In this document: positions 6,569 through 12,754 of the stretch, piece by piece
Position numbering within the stretch: the first letter of the stretch is position 1
Layout of the letters: each line of letters starts with the position of its first letter
Assembly: GCA_964630265.1 (NCBI GenBank)
Contig: CAZVRW010000078.1
Span: forward strand, 1-13,735
DNA: 13,735 bases
Direction: 5' to 3'
Origin: CAZBWP01 sp964630265
GTDB taxonomy: Bacteria; Pseudomonadota; Alphaproteobacteria; Rhodospirillales; Defluviicoccaceae
Translations under genes and position numbers: made by a program
The notes under the pieces: generated by a model
The model's input: only the letters and a program-made list of their open reading frames with translations
What the model was told of the DNA's origin: nothing
The model's database searches: none

Positions 6569-7630
6569 TCAGCCGATGCTCAGCACACAGACCAGCTGGC
6601 CGTGGTCCGAGGCATCACCCAGGTTCGGCGCGCCGGGCAGGCTGTTGTCGGTCAGGTGATCGTTGAAGCACTGCACGTAGGCAACGTCGCCGAGCCGCGT
6701 CGGATTGCGATAGTAGAATTCCTGGCTGACGAAAATGTGGTCCAGCGTGCCGTAGTCGCCGTTGAAAATGTGGGTGAACACGGTGTCGCGTTCACTGCGC
6801 CGCATGTGCAGCCGGGCGGCGTTGTGGAGTTCCACGTCCCAGAACAGCCGCTTGACCGCCAGCGGCCAGCCGCGGAACGGCGCCTCGCCGTGGACGATTT
6901 CCGTGGTCACGGCGTTACCGTCGTCGTTGAGGTCGCCGAGGACGATCACCGGCTCGTTCGTGCCGCGCATCACATCGACGACGAGGCGGCGCAGCGCCAG
7001 GGCCTCGCCGGCCCGGCGGAGCAGCGCGCGGAAGGTGCCCATGGCCCGCTCGACGAACAGGGCGTTTTCCGGCTTCGCTTCCGGGGCGTCGCGGTCGAGG
7101 TACTCCGGCCGCTTCGACTTCAGGTGGGCATTGACGATGGTGGCGGTGACGGCGTCGGTGAGGCGCACGCGGGCGACCATCAGCGGCCGGCTCAAGCGGT
7201 CGAGGCGAAAGGTCATGCCCTCGGCGGCGTTCACCGTCACCGGCCGGGCGCTCAGGTCCTGATGCGCCACCACCTCGCCGACCAGCGGCCGGCGGCTGAG
7301 CAGGGCGAGGCCGGGCATCGGGCCGTTCGGCTCCGTCGCGACGTTCGCCACGTGGTGCACGTGGACATAGCGCTTGCGCGCCGCCACGTCCGGCGCGGTC
7401 CGGACGGCGAGCAGATCGTGATAGGCGTCGACCACCGCCTGCAGCGCCTCGGCGTGGAACACCTCCTGCAAGCCGACCACGTCGGCGTCCATGCGATAGA
7501 GCTGTTCGGCGAGCCAAGCCACCTTGCGGCTGAACTTGGCCGGCGAATACTTCTGGGTTTCGTAGTAGGTGACGCCTGCGTTGACCAGATTGCGCACGTT
7601 GAACGTGGCGACGGAAACCCGCTCGGCCAT
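6569..7630 (-). CDS. Endonuclease/exonuclease/phosphatase-fold hydrolase
   Basis: This 353-residue protein starts at the complement of 7630 with GGGGGAGGG upstream. It carries the metal-dependent EEP-fold motifs in order: FNVRN (Asn11), LQEV (Glu56), NAHLKSKRP (Asn167, His169), GDLND (Asp233, Asn235), LDHIF (296-300) and SDHGQ (Asp342, His343). These are the catalytic set of the DNase I/exonuclease III/sphingomyelinase/inositol-phosphatase superfamily. There is no signal peptide, so it is probably cytoplasmic. The substrate cannot be told from sequence: it could be a nuclease, a phosphodiesterase or a phosphatase. Relatives of this type are often annotated simply as EEP family proteins. It is divergent from the secreted hydrolase at 7787, sharing a 156-bp intergenic region. 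Confidence 0.88.
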   Translation of the reverse strand: MAERVSVATFNVRNLVNAGVTYYETQKYSPAKFSRKVAWLAEQLYRMDADVVGLQEVFHAEALQAVVDAYHDLLAVRTAPDVAARKRYVHVHHVANVATEPNGPMPGLALLSRRPLVGEVVAHQDLSARPVTVNAAEGMTFRLDRLSRPLMVARVRLTDAVTATIVNAHLKSKRPEYLDRDAPEAKPENALFVERAMGTFRALLRRAGEALALRRLVVDVMRGTNEPVIVLGDLNDDGNAVTTEIVHGEAPFRGWPLAVKRLFWDVELHNAARLHMRRSERDTVFTHIFNGDYGTLDHIFVSQEFYYRNPTRLGDVAYVQCFNDHLTDNSLPGAPNLGDASDHGQLVCVLSIG

Positions 7631-7786
7631 GTGGCCCTCCCCCTGATCTCATCCCGATGGGGACGTACTCTAACAGATTCGGGGGTGTCTTCCGGGATTT
7701 TCCATGCTGCCGGCCGGCCGCGCTGGTCAACCTGTCCACGCGTCCCATATGGCGAGGGGTTCCGTCATCGAGCAACGAGAGGTTCC

Positions 7787-8878
7787 GTGCCAGCCCTTGT
7801 CACCATCCTCCGCCGCGCCGCCATCGGCCTGGGTGCCATCCTCTGCATCGCCGCGATGCCGGTGCCCGGGCTGGCCGCCGGCCTCGCCGCCGACACGTGG
7901 CCGTCCGGGGCGTCCGGCGACGATGTGATCGAGACCGCCGTCGGCATCCCCAGTGCCAGCCCCTTCACCCTCGTCGATGTCGGCGCCGCCGCGCCGGTCA
8001 CGGCCAGCGGCTATTACGTCGTGCCGGCCGCCGTCGCGGATCCTGCCGGACCCGGCGCGGCGCTGCCGGCGGTGGTCCTGCTGCACGGCGCCGGCGGCGT
8101 GCTGCAGGCGCGCGAGATCACCTATGCCCGCCAACTCGCCCGCCAGGGGGTCGCGGCGCTGGTGATCGACGCCTTCGCCGCGCGGCGCGACCGGGCGACC
8201 GGCTTCACCGACCGGCTGATCCACATCACCGAGACGATGCTGCTGGCCGATGCCTTCGCCGGCCTCGATTGGCTCGCCGCGCGGCCGGAGATCGATGCCG
8301 GACGGGTGGCGCTGATCGGCTTTTCCTATGGTGGCATGGCCAGCACCTTCGCCGCCTATCGGCAGGTCGCCGATCGGCTGGCGCCCGACGGCCGGCGCTT
8401 CGCCGCGCATGTCGCCTTCTACGGTCCCTGCATCGCCCGCTTCGCCCAGCCTGAGACCACCGGCGCGCCTTTGCTGATGCTATGGGGCGGGCGCGACGAG
8501 ATCATCGATGCCGAGCGCTGCGCCGTGGTCGCCGATGATCTCCGACGCGGCGGCAGCCGGGTCGACATCCGCGTCTTCCCCGAGGGCGCCCACCAGTGGG
8601 ATGGTGGCAGGAGTGCGCCGTGGCGGACGCCGCGCGGCCTCGCCGAGTGTTCCCTGTCCGTTGCGGCCAGCGGCCGCGTGTACGACCGGCGGACCCACCT
8701 GCCGATGCTGGGGCCGCGGTCGCGCACGCTGATTCTCGCCGCCTGTTCGGACCAGGACGGCTACATCATCGCCCGCGACGATGCGGTGCGCGCCCGGTCC
8801 AACCGCGCGCTCAGCGAGTTCCTGTCACCCGTGTTGTTCCCCGAGCGGGCCGCGGGTCCGGGCGGCGAGGAGTCCTGA
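7787..8878 (+). CDS. Secreted dienelactone hydrolase-like alpha/beta hydrolase
   Basis: I take GTG at 7787 as the start because AGAGG lies 4 nt before it and a signal peptide begins there; the frame stays open far upstream but overlaps other genes. The 363-residue product has an export signal (basic RR at 9-10, hydrophobic 11-31, likely cleavage near GLAA). The alpha/beta-hydrolase core shows LLHGAGG (oxyanion region, 98-104), nucleophile GFSYGG with Ser180, acid Asp237 in GGRDEIID, and His269 in EGAHQWD. Classic dienelactone hydrolases use Cys; here it is Ser, so esterase or acyl-hydrolase activity is more likely. A C-terminal extension of about 90 residues follows the catalytic His. The substrate is unknown. 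Confidence 0.87.
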   Translation: MPALVTILRRAAIGLGAILCIAAMPVPGLAAGLAADTWPSGASGDDVIETAVGIPSASPFTLVDVGAAAPVTASGYYVVPAAVADPAGPGAALPAVVLLHGAGGVLQAREITYARQLARQGVAALVIDAFAARRDRATGFTDRLIHITETMLLADAFAGLDWLAARPEIDAGRVALIGFSYGGMASTFAAYRQVADRLAPDGRRFAAHVAFYGPCIARFAQPETTGAPLLMLWGGRDEIIDAERCAVVADDLRRGGSRVDIRVFPEGAHQWDGGRSAPWRTPRGLAECSLSVAASGRVYDRRTHLPMLGPRSRTLILAACSDQDGYIIARDDAVRARSNRALSEFLSPVLFPERAAGPGGEES

Positions 8879-8881
8879 CCG

Positions 8882-9127
8882 TCAGACGCCCGGCGACCCG
8901 GCGGCGAGCGCTCGCGCCACCAGGGCCGAATCCCGCTCCGGGCGGGATGGGATCTTCAACCCCTCGCTCCGGCCGAAGCATTCCGGCCGGCCGTCGACGA
9001 GGTGGAGGAATCCGGCCGAGACGACCGGCATGGGCGCCAGGATCTGCGCCATCCAGGCATGCAGGAAACTCCGCGGGAACAACACCGCCGCCTCCCCACC
9101 CGGCGCCTCGACAACAACGTATTTCAC
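8882..9127 (-). CDS. Small conserved hypothetical protein (81 aa)
   Basis: I infer a GTG start at the complement of 9127, giving MKYVVVEAPGGEAAVLFPRS... The open frame continues upstream to 9613, but that part is Arg/Pro-rich shadow sequence over plus-strand genes. The product has a short beta-like start, then FLHAWMAQIL and VVSAGFLHLVDGRPECFGRS, a balanced composition unlike the surrounding shadow frames. Similar short proteins with a VLFP..F.H...A...AP..VV.AGF pattern are familiar to me from alphaproteobacterial genomes and phage-like regions, but I know no function. It ends 3 bp from the hydrolase stop (convergent) and is divergent from the gene at 9258. The ribosome site is weak, so the exact start is uncertain (a TTG lies two codons upstream). 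Confidence 0.6.
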   Translation of the reverse strand: MKYVVVEAPGGEAAVLFPRSFLHAWMAQILAPMPVVSAGFLHLVDGRPECFGRSEGLKIPSRPERDSALVARALAAGSPGV

Positions 9128-9257
9128 GACCAAGCCCCGCGATCTGCCAGCGGCGACCGGCCACCGCTTGACGGCGCATCGGGGTCCGGCCACGTCAGTT
9201 GTTGTGGGATCATCGTCGCTGCCATGATATGCTCCCAATTGTTGGATTGAGGAAAGC

Positions 9258-9467
9258 ATGACCGAGAAAGCCGCCACAAAGACGCGTTTCGCGGTCGCCA
9301 GATACGGAACCGGTGACTTCAAGGGCGTCTTTCGCGACGTGCCCTTGCCCGGCGGCGGCCGGATGCGCCTGATGAACCCGCGCCTTTTCGAGGAGGCGTT
9401 GGACAGTGCCGAGCGTGCGCTGCGCCGTGCCACCCGAGCCCGCGAGGCCGACGACTCGGCCGCATGA
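9258..9467 (+). CDS. Small hypothetical protein (69 aa)
   Basis: ATG at 9258 is preceded by GAGGAAAG with good spacing. The 69-residue product is basic overall, with TRFAVARYGTGDFKGVFRDV, then a PLPGGGRMRLMNPRLFEE segment and a charged helical C-terminus. There is no signal or membrane helix. The stop overlaps the next start as ATGA, so the two are translationally coupled. I do not recognise a family. Upstream, between this gene and the divergent 81-aa gene, are 130 bp with an A/T-richer patch (about 9200-9250) that probably holds its promoter, though I could not assign boxes with confidence. Confidence 0.65.
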   Translation: MTEKAATKTRFAVARYGTGDFKGVFRDVPLPGGGRMRLMNPRLFEEALDSAERALRRATRAREADDSAA

Positions 9468-9943
9468 CCGATCCCCCGGCGGCAGCGGAGCCGGCGCCGC
9501 CCGAGCGCCCATACAATCCGATTTTCGAGCGCTTGGTCGACAGGCCCGGCGACAACCGGCATGAATTGGTCGGCTTCATCGCTTACGCCCTCTATAAGCG
9601 CGCCAAGCGTCATTGGGCGGCCAACCTCATGGATCGCCGGTCCCGGCGGCCCACCGACGCGGAACTCGACGAGTATGTCGAGTAATGGACCGATGATCGA
9701 TTGTCGGCGCTTCGCGACGAAGCTGCGGGAGCGCTGTCGGCTTTCGCCGAAGTCGTCATCGCCGACGAACGTCCTCGGATCCTGGAGGAAGCTCTGCAGG
9801 GTGGCTTCTGGCGGAGCGTCGGGTCGTCGATGGCCGCGAATTTCTTCTACACTTTGGTCCTGATCGGCTTGGCGATCGTTCTCACGCTGTCGGGTGTCGA
9901 CGTGGTGGGCATCCTGGAACGGGCAGCGGCCGACTCCCCCTAA
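9464..9943 (+). pseudogene. Small C-terminally anchored membrane protein gene split by one in-frame TAA
   Basis: The frame starts at the ATG at 9464, overlapping the previous stop. It reads 73 codons (PYNPIFERLVDRPGDNRHELVGFIAYALYKRAKRHW..., the family-like ELVGFIAYALYKR part being most distinctive) to a TAA at 9683-9685. It then continues open in the same frame for 85 codons (WTDDRLSALRDEAAGALSAF...) to a TAA at 9941. The second half holds a helix-forming stretch and a C-terminal membrane segment (FFYTLVLIGLAIVLTLSGVDVVGIL). Composition and logic run straight across the stop, and a single C-to-T change (CAA to TAA) would explain it. As seen, the soluble part would be made without its anchor. 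Alternatives are sequencing error, readthrough, or re-initiation at TTG 9701. I recall related alphaproteobacterial proteins joining both halves, but could not check. Confidence 0.6.
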
Positions 9944-9950
9944 CCCCCCC

Positions 9951-11258
9951 TCAAACCTTCGGGCGCATGTCGACGATGCGTTGCGCCTTGCCCATGCTGC
10001 GTTCGATCTCGCCGACGCCGGCGACGCGGACGTCGGTCGAGATGCCGATGTAGGCCTTGATCTCGCCCTTGAGCTTCGCCGCGCACGCCCGCTTCGTCGC
10101 CTCGTCGTAGTCGCCGACGTCGCCGCGCGGCTCGACCACCACCTCCAGCCGGTCCAGGTGGTCGCGGCGGTAGACCTCCAGCACGTAGTGCGGCGAGAGG
10201 TGCGGATCGCGCAGGATCATCTCCTCGATCTGCGAGGGGAAGACGTTGACGCCGCGGATGATCAGCATGTCGTCGGCGCGCCCGGTCACCTTCTCCATTC
10301 GCCGCATGCTGCGCGCCGTGCCCGGCAGCAGCCGCGTCAGGTCGCGGGTGCGGTAGCGAATGATGGGGAACGCCTCCTTGGTCAGCGAGGTGAAGACCAG
10401 CTCGCCGGTCTCGCCGTCGGCCAGCGGCTCGCCGGTCGCCGGGTCGACGATCTCCGGATAGAAGTGATCCTCCCAGACGTGCAGCCCATCCTTCGTCTCG
10501 ATGCATTCCGAGGAGACGCCGGGGCCGATCACCTCGCTCAGCCCGTAGATGTCCAGCGCCGCCATGTCGAAGCGCTGCTCGATCTCCTGGCGCATGGCGT
10601 TGGTCCACGGCTCGGCGCCGTGCATGCCGATGCGCAGGCTGGTCTGCCGCGGGTCCAGCCCCTGGCGGACGAACTCGTCGGCGATGGCCAGCATGTAGGA
10701 CGGCGTCACCATGATGATGTCCGGGCGAAAGTCCTGGATCAGCTGCACCTGCCGCGGCGTCTGCCCGCCAGACATGGGGATCACCGTGCAGCCCAGCGTC
10801 TCCGCGCCGTAGTGGGCGCCGAGGCCGCCGGTAAACAAGCCGTAGCCGTAGGCGACGTGGACGATGTCGCCCGGCCGCCCGCCCGCCGCGTAGGTGCAGC
10901 GCGCCATCAGCTTGGCCCAGGTGGCGATGTCGTTCCGCGTGTAGCCGACGACGGTGGGTTTGCCGGTGGTGCCGCTGGAAGCATGGACGCGCACCACCTG
11001 CTCGCGCGGCACCGCGAACAGGCCGAACGGATAGGACTTGCGGAGGTCGTCCTTCACCGTGAACGGAAACCGCCTGAGGTCGTCGAGGCTTGTCAGGTCG
11101 TCGGGGTGGACGCCGGCGGCGTCGAACGCCTGGCGGTAGTGGCGGACGTTGTCATAGGCGTGGCCCAGGGTCCAGCGCAGGCGCCTGAGTTGCAGCGCCG
11201 CGATCTCGTCGCGGCTCGCGGTCTCGATCGGCTCGAGACCGGCTTTCGGTCCTCCCAT
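9951..11258 (-). CDS. paaK: Phenylacetate-CoA ligase
   Basis: This adenylate-forming enzyme activates phenylacetate with ATP and CoA to phenylacetyl-CoA, the first step of the aerobic hybrid phenylacetate pathway. I start it at the complement of 11258 (ATG GGA GGA) because GGAGAG lies just upstream; the frame is open 14 codons further but that would run into the paaI stop. This gives 435 residues, the usual PaaK size. Motifs are HASSGTTGKPTVVGYT (92-107, phosphate loop), DIYGLSEVIGPG (236-247), IRYRTRDL (300-307), RADDMLIIRGVNVFPSQIE (327-345), and the C-terminal SMGKAQRI with catalytic Lys424. It lies 41 bp downstream of paaI and is convergent with the split gene (7 bp between stops). Confidence 0.96.
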   Translation of the reverse strand: MGGPKAGLEPIETASRDEIAALQLRRLRWTLGHAYDNVRHYRQAFDAAGVHPDDLTSLDDLRRFPFTVKDDLRKSYPFGLFAVPREQVVRVHASSGTTGKPTVVGYTRNDIATWAKLMARCTYAAGGRPGDIVHVAYGYGLFTGGLGAHYGAETLGCTVIPMSGGQTPRQVQLIQDFRPDIIMVTPSYMLAIADEFVRQGLDPRQTSLRIGMHGAEPWTNAMRQEIEQRFDMAALDIYGLSEVIGPGVSSECIETKDGLHVWEDHFYPEIVDPATGEPLADGETGELVFTSLTKEAFPIIRYRTRDLTRLLPGTARSMRRMEKVTGRADDMLIIRGVNVFPSQIEEMILRDPHLSPHYVLEVYRRDHLDRLEVVVEPRGDVGDYDEATKRACAAKLKGEIKAYIGISTDVRVAGVGEIERSMGKAQRIVDMRPKV

Positions 11259-11299
11259 GGTGGCTCTCCGGTGTCCTGGACGCGATTGTTGCGCGCACA

Positions 11300-11764
11300 T
11301 TACCGATCGCCGTCGGCCGGCGAAACCCCCAGGGCGGCAAGCGTCTCGCCGCCCATGCGGAAGGCGGTGCCGTGGAACAGCGCGATCGGCCGGCCATCCG
11401 GCGTCGTCACGCGAACGTCATAGAGGCCGAAGCGCGCCGACTGCCGGGCCGCCGTGGCCTCGGCGATCAGCGTCTCCCCCGGCTTCGCCGCGGCGGCGAA
11501 GTCGATGGCCGCGTGCAGGGCCAGCGCCGAGCGGTTTTCGTTGTTGCAGGCCAGCGCGAAGGCGACGTCGGCGAAGCCGAAGAGCACGCCGCCGTGGCAG
11601 AGGCCGTGGGCGTTCAGCATGTCGTCGCGCACCGTCATGGAGAGCCGTACGCGGCGCGGCGCCACATCCTCGGCGACGGCGCCGAGCCACCGCGCCAGGC
11701 CGTCCCCCGCCAGCATCGCCACCACGACGGCTTCGGCCGTCGCCTGTTCCGATCCCTCAGCCAT
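11300..11764 (-). CDS. paaI: Phenylacetyl-/hydroxyphenylacetyl-CoA thioesterase
   Basis: This 154-residue hotdog-fold thioesterase has NAHGLCHGGVLFGFADVAFA (51-70), the PaaI signature; Asp66 corresponds to the catalytic Asp of E. coli PaaI, and Asn51/His53/His57 line the active site. The region ALACNNENRSALALHAAIDF follows, as in the family. PaaI hydrolyses phenylacetyl-CoA and ring-hydroxylated CoA thioesters, releasing CoA from dead-end intermediates of the phenylacetate pathway. It is the first gene of a leftward paaI-paaK unit. The ring-epoxidase genes (paaABCDE) are not in this window. Its upstream region is the 420-bp repeat-bearing stretch; I saw no clear PaaR operator. Confidence 0.95.
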   Translation of the reverse strand: MAEGSEQATAEAVVVAMLAGDGLARWLGAVAEDVAPRRVRLSMTVRDDMLNAHGLCHGGVLFGFADVAFALACNNENRSALALHAAIDFAAAAKPGETLIAEATAARQSARFGLYDVRVTTPDGRPIALFHGTAFRMGGETLAALGVSPADGDR

Positions 11765-11861
11765 GCGCCGGTCCCCTCTGCCTGCGCCACCCTACGCCGA
11801 CGCCCGCTCGCGCGATACCCTGGGCCCCGGCGGCCCCCCCGGCGCGCCAGCCCACCCCGTC

Positions 11862-11883
11862 ATCGCCAGCGCAGCGCGGCGAT
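11862..11883. repeat. Short palindrome, intergenic repeat module 1
   Basis: ATCGCC (11862-11867) and GGCGAT (11878-11883) are perfect 6-bp inverted arms around AGCGCAGCGC, preceded by CCGTC and followed by CCAGGAA. This resembles the GTCATCGC...GCGATCCAG elements scattered between genes in many high-GC alphaproteobacteria, from memory. Confidence 0.6.
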
Positions 11884-11968
11884 CCAGGAATGCCGGGCGC
11901 GATCGTCCTCCCGCGGAGCGCCGGCGCGCAAACGGTGCCCCGCGATCTTGAGGACGGCTTTCACTGTC

Positions 11969-12009
11969 ATGACCGCCCCCGGGCTTGTCGCGGGGGACGT
12001 CCCGGTCAT
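11969..12009. repeat. Two-stage hairpin, intergenic repeat module 2
   Basis: The outer arms ATGACCG (11969-11975) and CGGTCAT (12003-12009) pair perfectly. The inner arms CCCCCG (11976-11981) and CGGGGG (11991-11996) pair around a 9-nt loop GGCTTGTCG. A 6-nt asymmetric bulge (11997-12002) separates the stages on the right. There is no T-tract, so it is not a typical terminator. Confidence 0.65.
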
Positions 12010-12081
12010 CCACGTCTCGCCACCGGCAGCGCGCTCGGGGCCGGCCCGTGGATGCGTGGACCAGGTCCACGCATGACGAGG
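12005..12081 (+). repeat. Intergenic repeat element, copy 1 (left of the MDGVTAG gene)
   Basis: This 77-bp element begins GTCATCCACGTCTCGCCACC and ends GTCCACGCATGACGAGG. It contains a perfect hairpin with arms ATGCGTGGAC and GTCCACGCAT around CAG. The ends GTCAT and ATGAC are inverted. It is highly similar to 12596-12671 in the same orientation. Confidence 0.8.
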
Positions 12082-12131
12082 ACGTGGGGCGCGCCACGCC
12101 ACCGGGCGCTTGGTATGGGGGGATCGGTTCT

Positions 12132-12159
12132 TTGCATTGAGGCTAAGGCGCGTTATCAT
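12132..12159 (+). promoter_or_regulatory. Putative sigma70-type promoter for the exported-protein gene
   Basis: TTGCAT (12132-12137, 4/6 to TTGACA) and TATCAT (12154-12159, 5/6 to TATAAT) are separated by 16 bp, in an unusually A/T-rich patch for this window. Transcription would start near 12166, leaving a leader of about 20 nt before the ATG at 12185. Confidence 0.5.
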
Positions 12160-12184
12160 TTCAGACAGGTTGACGAGGGGAGAC

Positions 12185-12589
12185 ATGACCATGAAAACAA
12201 GCTTGCTTACGTTTGCGGTCCTCGGCGCCGTGACCGTCAGTGCCAGCGTCGCGGCGGACCCCGCGCCGCGCGGGGGTGTTCCGGCCCCCATGGTCCTCGG
12301 CGCGGAACAGATGGACGGGGTGACGGCCGGCATCGCGCTCCTGCTGCCGGCGGTGCAAAGAAAGATATCCGAGGGGGTCCGGGTAGCCTTCGGCACGAAG
12401 GATCGCCCGCAATTCTACTTGCGGACGCCGAATGCCTTGCCCGTGCCGGACGAAAAGTTCGGTGATGGGAGCGTCATGCCCCGCCCGGCCGCCCTCGATC
12501 TCGCGGCGCAATTGCCCGGCCGTGCGTTGCGCGGCGGCGATGCGGTCAAGGCTTACGTCATCGGATCGATCGCCAACCCGCCCCGCTAA
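12185..12589 (+). CDS. Small exported protein with an MDGVTAG motif
   Basis: ATG at 12185 follows GAGGGGAGA; the second ATG at 12191 is an alternative. The product is 134 residues with a Sec-type signal (MTMKTSLLTFAVLGAV..., cleavage near SVAA), so the mature protein is periplasmic or secreted. After a short Pro-rich stretch comes LGAEQMDGVTAGIALLLPA, resembling the 'L(S/T)..QMD.VTAG' motif near the N-terminus of various small proteobacterial secreted proteins and recalling double-glycine leaders. The rest (VQRKISEGVRVAFG, LRTPNALPVPDEKFGDGS, GDAVKAYVIGSIANPPR) matches no family I know. It probably has its own promoter at 12132. It is bracketed by two similar intergenic repeats. Function unknown. 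Confidence 0.7.
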   Translation: MTMKTSLLTFAVLGAVTVSASVAADPAPRGGVPAPMVLGAEQMDGVTAGIALLLPAVQRKISEGVRVAFGTKDRPQFYLRTPNALPVPDEKFGDGSVMPRPAALDLAAQLPGRALRGGDAVKAYVIGSIANPPR

Positions 12590-12595
12590 CCCGCC

Positions 12596-12671
12596 GTCAT
12601 CCAGGTCTCGCCACCGGCACCGTGCGCGTGGCGGGCCGTGGAAGCGTGGATCACGTCCACGCATGACGAGG
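12596..12671 (+). repeat. Intergenic repeat element, copy 2 (right of the MDGVTAG gene)
   Basis: This 76-bp element is roughly 85% identical by eye to 12005-12081 in the same orientation. It starts GTCATCCAGGTCTCGCCACC, ends GTCCACGCATGACGAGG, and has hairpin arms GCGTGGA and TCCACGC around 5 nt. With the preceding C it has 6-bp inverted ends, CGTCAT (12595-12600) and ATGACG (12663-12668). It begins 6 bp after the gene's stop. Confidence 0.8.
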
Positions 12672-12697
12672 GGGAAGGGCAATGGCGATGGCCATAG

Positions 12698-12729
12698 CAA
12701 GGGCGGCGGCAGCGATGCCGCGGCCCTTG
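12698..12729. terminator. Strong hairpin between convergent genes, possible bidirectional terminator
   Basis: The arms 12698-12711 and 12716-12729 pair over 14 bp with a single mismatch (G:G) around a GCGA tetraloop. The outer arms are CAAGGGC and GCCCTTG. No T-tract follows on either strand, so if it ends transcription it does so without the classic signature. It lies between the stops of the exported-protein gene (+) and the acid phosphatase (-). A second weaker hairpin, GGACGGC (12745-12751) with GCCGTCC (12761-12767), overlaps the phosphatase stop. Confidence 0.5.
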
Positions 12730-12754
12730 ATGATCGGTCGGACCGGACGGCGCC

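Larger units (their letters stand above)
11765..12184. other. 420-bp non-coding stretch with palindromic intergenic repeats
   Basis: No convincing gene lies here; the open frames are GC-rich shadows. From about 11856 it is a chain of three palindromic modules (11862-11883, 11969-12009, 12005-12081), then from about 12082 the promoter region of the exported-protein gene. The left end (11765-11855), upstream of paaI, is C/G-rich and contains no clear paaI promoter. Confidence 0.7.

Noticed and set aside
5894..7786. Upstream in-frame extension of the secreted hydrolase to nearly 1000 codons
   Set aside because: It would run across the DUF599 gene and antisense to the EEP gene, and a signal peptide and ribosome site mark the start at 7787.
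9128..9613. N-terminal extension of the 81-aa minus-strand gene
   Set aside because: The extension is antisense to two plus-strand small genes and is Arg/Ser-rich with no protein-like pattern.
11259..11300. paaK start 14 codons upstream at 11300
   Set aside because: It would reach the paaI stop and add an unusual N-terminus; the ATG at 11258 has a good ribosome site and gives the usual PaaK length.
9894..11423. Plus-strand frame of about 500 codons over paaK
   Set aside because: Its His/Asp/Val/Ala-rich translation is the reverse-frame shadow of paaK, whose motifs are unmistakable.
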